Shown here in pieces: positions 1-6,008 of a stretch of 6,008 nt of DNA (position 1 is its first letter; each line of letters starts with the position of its first letter). Both the position numbers and the translations under genes were made by a program. The stretch comes from Bryobacterales bacterium (GTDB lineage Bacteria; Acidobacteriota; Terriglobia; Bryobacterales; Bryobacteraceae). The stretch spans positions 1 through 6,008 of the forward strand of contig PMEV01000098.1 of NCBI GenBank assembly GCA_003154855.1, in the 5' to 3' direction. The notes under the pieces were generated by a model. It saw only the letters and a list, made by a program, of their open reading frames with translations. It made no database searches and was not told the DNA's origin.

Positions 1-363
1 ATCGACGAGTGCCTGCACACATCGCTGGCCAGGGTGGCGCACCAGGCCGGCTACGCCTGCGACCACGTCAATTTCATCGGCCTCAGCGGAGCCAAGGACT
101 GGCAGTTGATGGATCGAATCCGGGCCGGCGAGTACACGTTCGTCACAAACAACCGTGTTGACTTCGAGTCCCTTCACCGCGAGGAGGAGATCCACTCGGG
201 CCTGGTCATCATCGTTCCCAACGTCGTCCCCGAGCTGCAACGTGAGCTTTTGCGGGCGGCCCTGGCACACATCGGGGATTGCGAACTCGTGAACACGGTT
301 CTGGAAGTGGATCTGACCGACGCCGGGATCACGTGCCGCGAGTTTCCCTATCCCGAGCCATAA
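1..363 (+). CDS. DUF5615-type PIN-like protein, 5' end outside window
   Basis: The reading frame is open from base 1 and ends at TAA 361-363, giving 120 visible residues. The fragment starts I-D-E-C-L, which matches the N-terminal strand of DUF5615 (PIN-like) proteins, where a few residues such as M-x-x-L-I precede the acidic pair. Other family marks are KDWQLM at residues 32-37, the strand YTFVTNNRVDF at 45-55 (family pattern close to VTxDxDF) and the strand GLVIIVPNV at 67-75. The acidic residues D2, E3, D33 and D54 are candidates for the metal site of a PIN-like nuclease fold. The GTG at position 34 is an internal valine, not the start, because starting there would remove the first strand and its acidic pair. 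Family members often sit beside a small DUF433-type antitoxin gene and are treated as possible toxins; any such partner would lie upstream, out of view. Nuclease activity is inferred, not shown. Confidence 0.82.
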   Translation: MDECLHTSLARVAHQAGYACDHVNFIGLSGAKDWQLMDRIRAGEYTFVTNNRVDFESLHREEEIHSGLVIIVPNVVPELQRELLRAALAHIGDCELVNTVLEVDLTDAGITCREFPYPEP

Positions 364-409
364 GGCAAGCGGGATTCTCGCACTTCTGGAGCGTGCTCAA
401 TAGTACACT

Positions 410-414
410 GAAGG
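410..414 (+). promoter_or_regulatory. Ribosome binding site for the HIT gene
   Basis: GAAGG lies 5 bases before ATG 420. It supports that start over the longer open frame reaching back to 279, which would overlap the end of the PIN-like gene. A GTG at 393 has a GGAG only 1 base upstream, which is too close. Confidence 0.5.
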
Positions 415-419
415 CTCGA

Positions 420-956
420 ATGCTGATTCCAGCGCTGCTTGTGTGGGCCGCATTGGCCACGGATATTACCGGCTGCCGTTGCGATCCGGCGCGGCCGGAA
501 AGCATGGAGGCGCCGCTGTGCGGGTTGTGCCGCGAGGCCGAAAAGCAGCCCGCCGGCGTCCCCTACTTCTTTCTGAAAGACAGCAACCCTTTCAAGCCCA
601 ATCGCTGGCTGCTGTTGCCGCGCTCGCATGGTCCGGACGGCCTCAGCCCGCTGCTGAGGATGACGGCGGCGGAGCGAACGCGGCTGTGGACGGCGGCCGT
701 CCAGAAGGCGCGGGAATTGTGGGGCGACGATTGGGGGATCGCCATCAACGGGGACACGGCCCGCACGCAGTGCCATACGCACATACATATCGGGCGGCTG
801 CTCAAAGGCGTCGAGACGGACCACTTCGTGGTGGTGGACGGCCCGGCGCAGATTCCCGTGCCGGAAGAGGGCTACGGCCTGTGGATACACCCAGCCGGCG
901 GGAAGCTGCATGTGCATCTGGGCGAGCGGAACACCGAGACGGTGCTGCTTCGATGA
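420..956 (+). CDS. HIT (histidine triad) family protein, possibly lipid-anchored
   Basis: This 178-residue protein carries the histidine triad at residues 119-123 (H-T-H-I-H-I, histidines 119, 121 and 123) in the context TQCHTHIHIGRLL. HIT proteins are nucleotide hydrolases or transferases that use the middle histidine as nucleophile. A CxxC pair at 34-37 (CGLC) resembles the N-terminal zinc-binding cysteines of many HIT proteins, followed by the strand NRWLLLPRSH (61-70) that usually precedes the domain's helix. The triad also resembles that of CDP-diacylglycerol pyrophosphatase (Cdh), so a phospholipid-nucleotide substrate is possible; the sequence does not decide. The N-terminus, MLIPALLVWAALATDITGC, is hydrophobic and ends in I-T-G-C, which fits a lipobox with cysteine 19, but it has no basic residues, so export is uncertain. 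The gene begins 56 bases after the PIN-like gene and ends 10 bases before the dehydratase gene. Confidence 0.8.
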   Translation: MLIPALLVWAALATDITGCRCDPARPESMEAPLCGLCREAEKQPAGVPYFFLKDSNPFKPNRWLLLPRSHGPDGLSPLLRMTAAERTRLWTAAVQKARELWGDDWGIAINGDTARTQCHTHIHIGRLLKGVETDHFVVVDGPAQIPVPEEGYGLWIHPAGGKLHVHLGERNTETVLLR

Positions 957-966
957 CAGGCGCGCT

Positions 967-2478
967 ATGAATCTGGTCAACCTGGCGAACGCGGGGAATT
1001 CCGCTCTGTTGCTGCATCCGGACGACAACGTGGCCATAGCGCGGGTGCCTCTGTCGCCGGGCCAGGAACTGCGGATCGGAGACCGCATGGTGGCGCTGCT
1101 GGATCCGATTCCGGTGGGCCACAAAGTCGCGCTGGTGGCGATCGCCGCCGGGGAGACCATCCGGCGATATGGGCAGGCGATGGGGCGGGCCAGCCTGGCG
1201 ATCGAGCCGGGCCGGCACGTCCACACGCACAACGTGGCCTTCGAGGAGCTGGCGTTCGACTACGAATTCCCCAGCGGAGAGATTCCGCTGCCGGAGCCCG
1301 CGCGCGAGCCGGTTTTCCTGGGCTACGCGCGCCGGGACGGGCGGGCGGGCACGCGCAACTACATCGCCGTGATGGCGGCCAGCAACTGCGCCGCCCACAC
1401 CGCCGAACTGGTCGCACGGAGTTACCAGGGGGAGGCTCTGCCGCCGCACATCGACGGCGTGGTGGCCTTCCCGCACGGGGAAGGCTGCGGGCACGCATTC
1501 GGGCCGGACGTCGACCAGTTGCGCAGGACGCTGGCGGGCGTGCTGGATCATCCCAACGTGGCCGGCGCTGTCCTGATCGGCCTGGGGTGCGAGGTCAACC
1601 AGATTGGCCCCTATCTCGGGAACCCGCGCCTGGTGGGGCTGACGCTGCAAGAGAGCGGAGGAACCCGCGCTACAGTCGAAGCCGCGCGGCGGGAGATCCG
1701 CAAGCTGATGGACGCGGCGGCCGGCGAAGAGCGGGTCGAAATTCCGGTCTCGAAGCTGGTGCTGGGGCTCAATTGCGGCGGCTCGGATTCGTTCTCCGGG
1801 ATCACCGCCAACCCGGCGCTGGGCGCATGCTCGGACCTGCTGGCCGGGCTGGGCGCGACGGTGGTGCTGGCGGAAACGCCCGAGATCTTCGGGGCGGAGC
1901 ATCTGCTGGTTCGCCGCGCGCGCAACCGGCAAGTAGCTGAGAAGCTATTAAGTTGCATCCGGTCCTACAGAGAATACCTGCATCGATTCGGAGAGAGCTT
2001 CGACGACAATCCCACTCCGGGCAACAAAGCCGGCGGCCTGACCAACGTGCTCGAGAAATCGCTGGGCGGGGTGGCAAAAGGAGGCGCCTCGCCGCTGATG
2101 GATGTGGTAGGTTACGCCGAGCGAATCCGGACCCCCGGGTTTGTCTTCATGAACACGCCGGGCTACGATCCGGTGTCGCTGGCTGGACTGGCGGCCGGCG
2201 GGGTGAACCTGATCGCCTTCACTACCGGCCGTGGCAGCGCCATCGGTTTCCCGACCATCCCCGTGCTGAAGATCGCGAGCAATGTGGCCATTTGGGACCG
2301 GATGCGGGAGAACATGGATGTCAACGCGGGCCTGATCGCCGAGGGAGCGAGGACGGTTCAGGAGGTTGGGGCTGAAATCTTCAACCTTCTGTTGAAGGTG
2401 GCTTCCGGCGAGCGGACCGCCGCCGAGCGTTGCGGGCACCAGGAATTCGTCCCGTGGCGAATCGGCCCGGTGTTGTGA
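967..2478 (+). CDS. uxaA: UxaA-family altronate dehydratase (altronate/galactarate hydro-lyase)
   Basis: This 503-residue protein is full length for the family (E. coli UxaA about 495, GarD about 523). UxaA removes water from D-altronate to give 2-keto-3-deoxygluconate in galacturonate breakdown; GarD does the equivalent on galactarate. An N-terminal SAF domain (about 10-90; GHK at 51-53, HVHTHN at 84-89) is joined to the catalytic part. Conserved blocks are GYARRDGRAGTRNY (119-132), GCGHAFG (173-179), LGCEVNQI (206-213), NCGGSDSFSGITANPALG (269-286), ETPEIFGAEHLL (303-314), NPTPGNKAGG (348-357) and TTGRGSAIGFPTIPVLKIASN (419-439). The family is built around an iron site, and the conserved cysteines fit that. 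ATG 967 was chosen because family homology starts there and an AGG lies 6 bases upstream; the open frame extends back to 910 only as overlap with the HIT gene. No uxaB, uxaC, transporter or regulator is visible, so altronate versus galactarate or another aldarate/aldonate is undecided. Confidence 0.92.
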   Translation: MNLVNLANAGNSALLLHPDDNVAIARVPLSPGQELRIGDRMVALLDPIPVGHKVALVAIAAGETIRRYGQAMGRASLAIEPGRHVHTHNVAFEELAFDYEFPSGEIPLPEPAREPVFLGYARRDGRAGTRNYIAVMAASNCAAHTAELVARSYQGEALPPHIDGVVAFPHGEGCGHAFGPDVDQLRRTLAGVLDHPNVAGAVLIGLGCEVNQIGPYLGNPRLVGLTLQESGGTRATVEAARREIRKLMDAAAGEERVEIPVSKLVLGLNCGGSDSFSGITANPALGACSDLLAGLGATVVLAETPEIFGAEHLLVRRARNRQVAEKLLSCIRSYREYLHRFGESFDDNPTPGNKAGGLTNVLEKSLGGVAKGGASPLMDVVGYAERIRTPGFVFMNTPGYDPVSLAGLAAGGVNLIAFTTGRGSAIGFPTIPVLKIASNVAIWDRMRENMDVNAGLIAEGARTVQEVGAEIFNLLLKVASGERTAAERCGHQEFVPWRIGPVL

Positions 2479-2497
2479 GGCGGCGGCCTGCTACCAT

Positions 2498-2501
2498 GGA
2501 A
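2498..2501 (+). promoter_or_regulatory. Ribosome binding site deciding the start of the thioredoxin-fold gene
   Basis: GGAA sits 6 bases before ATG 2508, inside the codons that follow an alternative ATG at 2496. The nearest purine run before 2496 (GAGG, 2477-2480) is 15 bases away, so 2508 is favoured; starting at 2496 would only add M-E-I-I. Confidence 0.4.
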
Positions 2502-2507
2502 ATCATC

Positions 2508-3485
2508 ATGCCATTTTCGTTGCGAAAGTCCTTGTTTGTTTTGTGCGTTGCGGGGCTGGGCGGCTGCCTGACCGCACAGACGCCGTCCGCCGTGAAGGCT
2601 CCGACCGCGCCCGCGGCGAAGAAGAGCGCCTTCGACAAGGCCGAGCTGGAGTTCTATCTCCGGCACCGGAACCTCTGGCCGGCCGCGGAGGTCAAGGTGG
2701 AGATCGGCGATCCCAAACCGTCCCAGCAACTGCCCGGGATGCTGGAGGTCACGGTGCGCCTGACCTGGTCCGGAGGCAGCCTGGACGATCTGTACCTCGT
2801 TTCGAAGGACGGCCAGAAGATCGTGAAGGGCGACGTCTTCGACATCGCGCAAAACCCGTTCAAGCCGGATCTGGACAAGCTCAAGACCCAGTTCCAACCG
2901 AGCTTTGGCACGCCGGGCGCCAGCGTGGTGATTGCGCTGTTCGGCGATTTCGAGTGCCCGGCCTGCAAGCCCGAGGCGAAGATGCTGCGGGACAATTTGT
3001 TGAGCGCGTTCCCGACACAGGTGCGTCTGTATTTCAAGGATTACCCGCTGGAGCAGCTTCACCCCTGGGCGAAAATGGCCTCCATCGCCGGACGCTGCGT
3101 ATACCGCCAGAATCCGCTGGCGTTCTGGGAATACTTCGACTGGATCTACGCGCACCAGGACGAGATCACCACGGACAACCTCCAGTCCAAGGTCGTCGAG
3201 TTCGCCAAAGGGAAAGAGAACGACATCGATGTGCTGCAACTCACGCGCTGCCTGGAGGCGCGCGCGAGCGAAGCCGAGGTGGACAAGAACATCGCCGACG
3301 CCCACGCGCTGCAAGTGATGGCCACTCCGACCATGTTCGTGAACGGGCGCCGGCTGCAGGGACAAATGGACTGGCCGAGGCTGGAGAAGATCGTCGAAAA
3401 CGAGATCGAGTACCAGAAGACCGCCAAGAACGCCGGCGAAGACTGCGGCTGTGAGATCAAGGTGCCGTCGCCGCTGAGCAATTAG
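2508..3485 (+). CDS. Exported DsbA/DsbC-like thiol-disulfide oxidoreductase
   Basis: This 325-residue protein probably makes, breaks or reshuffles disulfide bonds outside the cytoplasm. A signal peptide (MPFSLRKSLFVLCVAGLGGC) has basic residues at 6-7, then a hydrophobic core. L-G-G-C at 17-20 could be a lipobox (lipidated C20), or cleavage could follow LTA at 23. A Pro/Ala/Lys-rich linker covers about 25-41, and an N-terminal domain of about 42-130 looks like an alpha/beta module placed before the catalytic domain, as DsbC-type proteins have. The thioredoxin domain (about 135-305) has the active site CPAC at 150-153 and the cis-proline loop ATPTMFVNG at 272-280. Two further cysteines, C197 and C248, lie in the helical insertion and may pair. 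The C-terminus ends with an unusual CGC (313-315). The gene starts 29 bases after the dehydratase gene and ends 6 bases before the M28 peptidase gene. Reductase, oxidase or isomerase direction cannot be told from sequence. Confidence 0.88.
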   Translation: MPFSLRKSLFVLCVAGLGGCLTAQTPSAVKAPTAPAAKKSAFDKAELEFYLRHRNLWPAAEVKVEIGDPKPSQQLPGMLEVTVRLTWSGGSLDDLYLVSKDGQKIVKGDVFDIAQNPFKPDLDKLKTQFQPSFGTPGASVVIALFGDFECPACKPEAKMLRDNLLSAFPTQVRLYFKDYPLEQLHPWAKMASIAGRCVYRQNPLAFWEYFDWIYAHQDEITTDNLQSKVVEFAKGKENDIDVLQLTRCLEARASEAEVDKNIADAHALQVMATPTMFVNGRRLQGQMDWPRLEKIVENEIEYQKTAKNAGEDCGCEIKVPSPLSN

Positions 3486-3487
3486 GA
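3484..3487 (+). promoter_or_regulatory. Ribosome binding site overlapping the upstream stop codon
   Basis: AGGA begins inside the TAG stop (3483-3485) of the thioredoxin-fold gene and lies 4 bases before ATG 3492 and 7 before ATG 3495. The overlap suggests that translation of the peptidase is coupled to the gene before it. The 7-base spacing slightly favours the second ATG. Confidence 0.5.
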
Positions 3488-3491
3488 CCCC

Positions 3492-5297
3492 ATGATGCGC
3501 CGGCCGAGATTCGTTGTTCTGGCTGCCCTGGCCGCCACCTGGGGCCTGTGGGCAGCCGATGTAGACCCCAACCGCTTCCTGGACGACGTGAAGTACCTGG
3601 CTTCGCCGGCGCTGAAGGGGCGGGGAACGGGCACGCCGGGCCTCGAGATGGCAGCCCGATTCATCGAGAAGCAGTTCAAGGCCGCCGGGTTGCAGCCGGT
3701 GGACGGCCAATACTTCCAGCCTTTTCCGGTGACCACCAACGCCCGGCTGGGGCATAACCACTTCGAGTACACCGGCAACGGCCACCGCAAGACGCTCAAG
3801 CTGGAGCAGGATTTCGTCCCCTTCAACTTTTCCTCGAGCGGCAAACTGGAGGGCCCGCTGGTGTTCGCGGGGTACGGGATCACGGCGCCGGAGTACCAAT
3901 ACGACGACTACGCGGGGCTGGACGCGAAGGGCAAAATCGTGGTGGTGATGCGCGACGAACCGCAGGAAAACGACGAGAAGAGCGTTTTCGATGGCAAGCT
4001 CCTGACCTCGCACGCGCTGAATTGGAGCAAGGCGGTCAACGCCAAGCGGCACGGTGCGGCGGGCGTGCTGCTGGTGGCGGACCGCGCCAATCATCCGGGC
4101 GAGCCGGACGGCCTCGAAAAGTTCGGCCGCACCGCGGGGCCCGTGGAAGCCGGAATCCCGTTCCTTCAAGTGAGGGCCTCGATCGCGGCAGATTGGCTGG
4201 CCGCGGCGGGCCAGAACCTGGACCGGATCGAGGCGGACATCGACAAGGATTTGAAACCGCGGTCGTTCGCCCTGCCGGAGAGCATCCGGGTGAGCGCGGC
4301 GGTGGCAGTGAAGCGCGAGGTCAAGACGGTCCGCAACGTGGCGGGCTACCTGCCGGGCGAGATGGACGAATACGTGATCCTGGGCGCTCACTACGACCAC
4401 CTGGGGCTGGGCGAGCAGTATTCCATGGCGCCGTCGCAGGCCGGCATGGTCCATCCGGGCGCCGACGACAACGCCTCGGGGACGGCGGGCGTGATCGAGC
4501 TGGCCCGCTGGTTCGGGGGGCAGCCAAAACAGAAGCGGGGGATCCTGTTCCTGGCCTTCGCGGGCGAGGAAATGGGGCTGCTGGGCTCGCGCTACTGGGT
4601 CGATCACCCGGAGCTGCCGCTGGCCAAGGCGGTGGCCATGATCAATATGGACATGATCGGGCGGGTGCGCGACCACAAAGTCTATATCGGCGGCGCGCGC
4701 AGCGGCACGACGCTTCAGGCGCTGCTGGCGGAGAGTCTGCCCAAGCACCGGCTGGTTGCGGATTACACCGGCGGCGGGGAGGCCGGATCGAGCGACCACG
4801 CCTCCTTCGAGACCAAACAGATTCCGGCGGTGTTCTTCTTCTCGGGGCTGCACTCCGATTATCACAAGCCCAGCGACACCTGGGACAAGATCGACGCTCC
4901 GGACGCCGCCGAATTGCTGGATGAGGTGGCCGACTTTGCCACGCAACTGGAACAGGCGCCAGGGCGGCCGGAGTTCGTCAAAGTCGAGCCGCCCAAGAGC
5001 GCTCTGGCGGCCCGCGGAGGGAGCGGATACGGGGCCTGGTTCGGCAGCGTTCCCGATTTTGGGGAAACGCCCCGGGGCGTGAAGTTCGCCGATGTGACCG
5101 CCGGTTCGCCGGCCGCCCAAGCCGGCTTGAAGGGCGGCGACATCCTGATCGAGTTCGACGGCGCGCCGATCCAGAACATCTACGACTTCACCTATGCGTT
5201 GCGCGGCCACAAGCCCGGCGACACGGTGGTGGTAAAAGTGCTGCGCGGGGGTGAGACGATTTCGGCTAAAGTGACGCTCAGGCAAAGACCGCGTTAA
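3492..5297 (+). CDS. Exported M28 family zinc aminopeptidase with PA and PDZ domains
   Basis: This 601-residue protein is a secreted or periplasmic metallopeptidase that probably removes N-terminal residues from peptides. A signal peptide (about 1-22; RRPR, hydrophobic core, cleavage near WAA) is followed by an N-terminal region with LKGRGTGTPG (41-50) typical of the family, a PA (protease-associated) domain at about 115-245, and the M28 catalytic domain. Its two-zinc site is complete: H300 in GAHYDH, D325 in HPGADDNASG, the general base E359 and ligand E360 in FAGEEMGLLGS, D387 in NMDMIG and H458 in SDYHKPSDTWD. A PDZ domain (about 512-598; TAGSPAAQAGLKGGDILIEFDG at 536-557) closes the protein and may bind substrate tails or partners. 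Stop is TAA 5295-5297. ATG 3492 and ATG 3495 are both usable, differing by one methionine. All expected residues are present, so it is probably active; substrate preference is unknown. Confidence 0.95.
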   Translation: MMRRPRFVVLAALAATWGLWAADVDPNRFLDDVKYLASPALKGRGTGTPGLEMAARFIEKQFKAAGLQPVDGQYFQPFPVTTNARLGHNHFEYTGNGHRKTLKLEQDFVPFNFSSSGKLEGPLVFAGYGITAPEYQYDDYAGLDAKGKIVVVMRDEPQENDEKSVFDGKLLTSHALNWSKAVNAKRHGAAGVLLVADRANHPGEPDGLEKFGRTAGPVEAGIPFLQVRASIAADWLAAAGQNLDRIEADIDKDLKPRSFALPESIRVSAAVAVKREVKTVRNVAGYLPGEMDEYVILGAHYDHLGLGEQYSMAPSQAGMVHPGADDNASGTAGVIELARWFGGQPKQKRGILFLAFAGEEMGLLGSRYWVDHPELPLAKAVAMINMDMIGRVRDHKVYIGGARSGTTLQALLAESLPKHRLVADYTGGGEAGSSDHASFETKQIPAVFFFSGLHSDYHKPSDTWDKIDAPDAAELLDEVADFATQLEQAPGRPEFVKVEPPKSALAARGGSGYGAWFGSVPDFGETPRGVKFADVTAGSPAAQAGLKGGDILIEFDGAPIQNIYDFTYALRGHKPGDTVVVKVLRGGETISAKVTLRQRPR

Positions 5298-5359
5298 GAT
5301 CTTTCCGGGTCTGGCCGATGGTATCTATTAGGGGCCGGAATGTTCCGCCCCGCAACTCG

Positions 5360-5950
5360 ATGCCCTCAACTTGCGTACTTCCGCCGCTGATTCTGCACCC
5401 GTTCTCGAACACCGCGGGTCCTTCCAAGCTGATGGAGGCTTCCCGCGCCAGCCTGGTCCTGCAGGGATTGCTGCCTCCGGACGATTCGCTCGAAGAACTC
5501 GAGCGCAGACTGCTGGAAGGCCGCTACTGCGAGCTTTCGATGCTGTTCTACCTGGGGAAGGACCTGGTCCGCTGGACCACGCAGTGCATGGAGATGGCCA
5601 GCCGCGGCCAGGAGAGCGGGAGGGCTATCCGGCCGGAGAGCTTCGCGACGCTGCTGCTGGAGGATCCTCCGGTGACGGTGCTCGAGAAGCTGCGCAAGTG
5701 GGGTGTGCATGAATATAAGTGCATCTTCACCCGCGCCTTCGGGTTGCAGGCGCTGTTCGAAACGCTGCCGGCCCGCGAGTGCCTGGCGCCCGAATTCGTG
5801 CGGCACTACCACCGTTTCGCCGACCAGATGTTCGCTTGCCAGCAGCAGTTGTTCCCCTTCCAGCACCTTCGCTCGAGCGATTACGAGTTCGATCTGTACG
5901 CGTCGGGAGAGTACGCGAAGATGTTGGAAGCGGAATGGGGAACGACGTAG
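5360..5950 (+). CDS. Protein of unknown function, possibly acidobacterial-specific
   Basis: I do not recognise a named domain in this 196-residue protein. It has no signal peptide or membrane segment and looks cytoplasmic and largely helical. Visible blocks are VLPPLILHPF (6-15), SRASLVLQGLLPP (28-40), an acidic/leucine-rich helix EELERRLLEGRY (45-56), FYLGKDLVRW (63-72), VLEKLRKWGVHEYKCIFTRAFGLQALF (107-133) and an aromatic C-terminal part with FVRHYHRFADQMF (146-158) and YEFDLYASGEYAKMLEAEW (175-193). Six cysteines (5, 57, 76, 121, 141, 160) are scattered without a metal-binding spacing. Its codons have the GC-rich third positions of its neighbours, which supports a real gene. ATG 5360 was chosen because the following residues read like a natural N-terminus; ATG 5318 would add 14 residues and ATG 5432 would remove 24, and none has a good Shine-Dalgarno site. 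It begins 62 bases after the peptidase gene, so it may be the operon's end or a separate unit. Confidence 0.75.
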   Translation: MPSTCVLPPLILHPFSNTAGPSKLMEASRASLVLQGLLPPDDSLEELERRLLEGRYCELSMLFYLGKDLVRWTTQCMEMASRGQESGRAIRPESFATLLLEDPPVTVLEKLRKWGVHEYKCIFTRAFGLQALFETLPARECLAPEFVRHYHRFADQMFACQQQLFPFQHLRSSDYEFDLYASGEYAKMLEAEWGTT

Positions 5951-6008
5951 GGCCGTGGCGACGCACGATATGCTCGCGTCTACTTCGTTGCGCTCGGCCG
6001 GCTCCCTC
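5951..6008. other. Window-edge region without a certain gene
   Basis: These 58 bases after the last stop show no terminator-like hairpin with a T run. On the plus strand, GTG 5955 and ATG 5970 open a frame that runs off the edge (M-L-A-S-T-S-L-R-S-A-G-S-L from the ATG) but lack a well-spaced ribosome binding site. On the minus strand a frame entering from beyond 6008 would stop at TAG 5982-5980. Neither can be called a gene from so little sequence. Confidence 0.3.

Noticed and set aside
369..381. Small hairpin GCGGG-ATT-CTCGC after the PIN-like gene as a terminator.
   Set aside because: The stem is only 5 pairs including one G-T pair and is not followed by a T run.
401..409. TACACT (404-409) as a -10 box for the HIT gene.
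   Set aside because: There is no matching -35 box, and the implied transcript start would fall at or after the ribosome binding site.
279..419. Upstream extension of the HIT frame into the PIN-like gene.
   Set aside because: The added 47 residues overlap the end of a real gene in another frame, contain no family homology, and ATG 420 has its own ribosome binding site.
348..1932. Long minus-strand open frames (348-1232 and 802-1932) opposite the HIT and dehydratase genes.
   Set aside because: They are arginine/proline-rich antisense shadows of clear plus-strand genes and show no family motif.
2358..5285. A 975-codon open frame on the minus strand opposite the Dsb-like and M28 genes.
   Set aside because: It mirrors two well-supported genes that share one frame, so GC-rich third positions keep the antisense frame open across both. 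Its translation is low-complexity, rich in R, H, V and Q, with no recognisable domain.
5298..5359. Possible promoter in the gap before the unknown gene (AT-rich TATCTATTA near 5322-5330).
   Set aside because: No -35-like element lies at a suitable distance, and -10-like matches of this quality occur by chance.
1..6008. Search by eye for CRISPR-like repeats, tRNA genes, insertion-sequence ends, riboswitches and direct repeats.
   Set aside because: None was seen. The window is almost wholly coding, and the longest gap is about 62 bases.

Overview
The window is GC-rich bacterial chromosome, densely coded on the plus strand, with short gaps and GC-rich third codon positions. The protein styles suggest an acidobacterium of the Solibacter/Bryobacter type: a two-domain Dsb-like protein with a CPAC active site, an M28 peptidase with PA and PDZ domains, and a single-protein altronate dehydratase. 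This placement rests on remembered family resemblance, not on a search. There is no rRNA, tRNA, CRISPR array, insertion sequence or phage gene.

Layout. (1) Positions 1-363 hold the 3' part of a DUF5615-type PIN-like gene whose first codons lie before the window. (2) Positions 420-956 encode a small HIT (histidine triad) hydrolase-like protein with a possible lipoprotein signal. (3) Positions 967-2478 encode a full-length UxaA-family altronate/galactarate dehydratase. (4) Positions 2508-3485 encode an exported thioredoxin-fold (DsbA/DsbC-like) protein. (5) Positions 3492-5297 encode an exported zinc aminopeptidase of family M28 with PA and PDZ domains. (6) Positions 5360-5950 encode an unrecognised 196-residue protein. 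The last 58 bases hold no certain gene.

Genes 2 to 5 are separated by only 10, 29 and 6 bases and probably share a transcript. Their functions do not form one obvious pathway. The dehydratase belongs to cytoplasmic sugar-acid catabolism, while the Dsb-like protein and the M28 peptidase act outside the cytoplasm and form the tightest pair: same reading frame, 6-base gap, and a ribosome binding site overlapping the upstream stop codon. A joint role in handling extracytoplasmic protein is plausible but inferred.

I found no convincing novel multi-gene system. The points most worth a second look are the unrecognised gene 6, the in-frame single-stop junction between genes 4 and 5, the possible membrane anchoring of the HIT protein, and a small cluster of AT-ending codons in the dehydratase gene.
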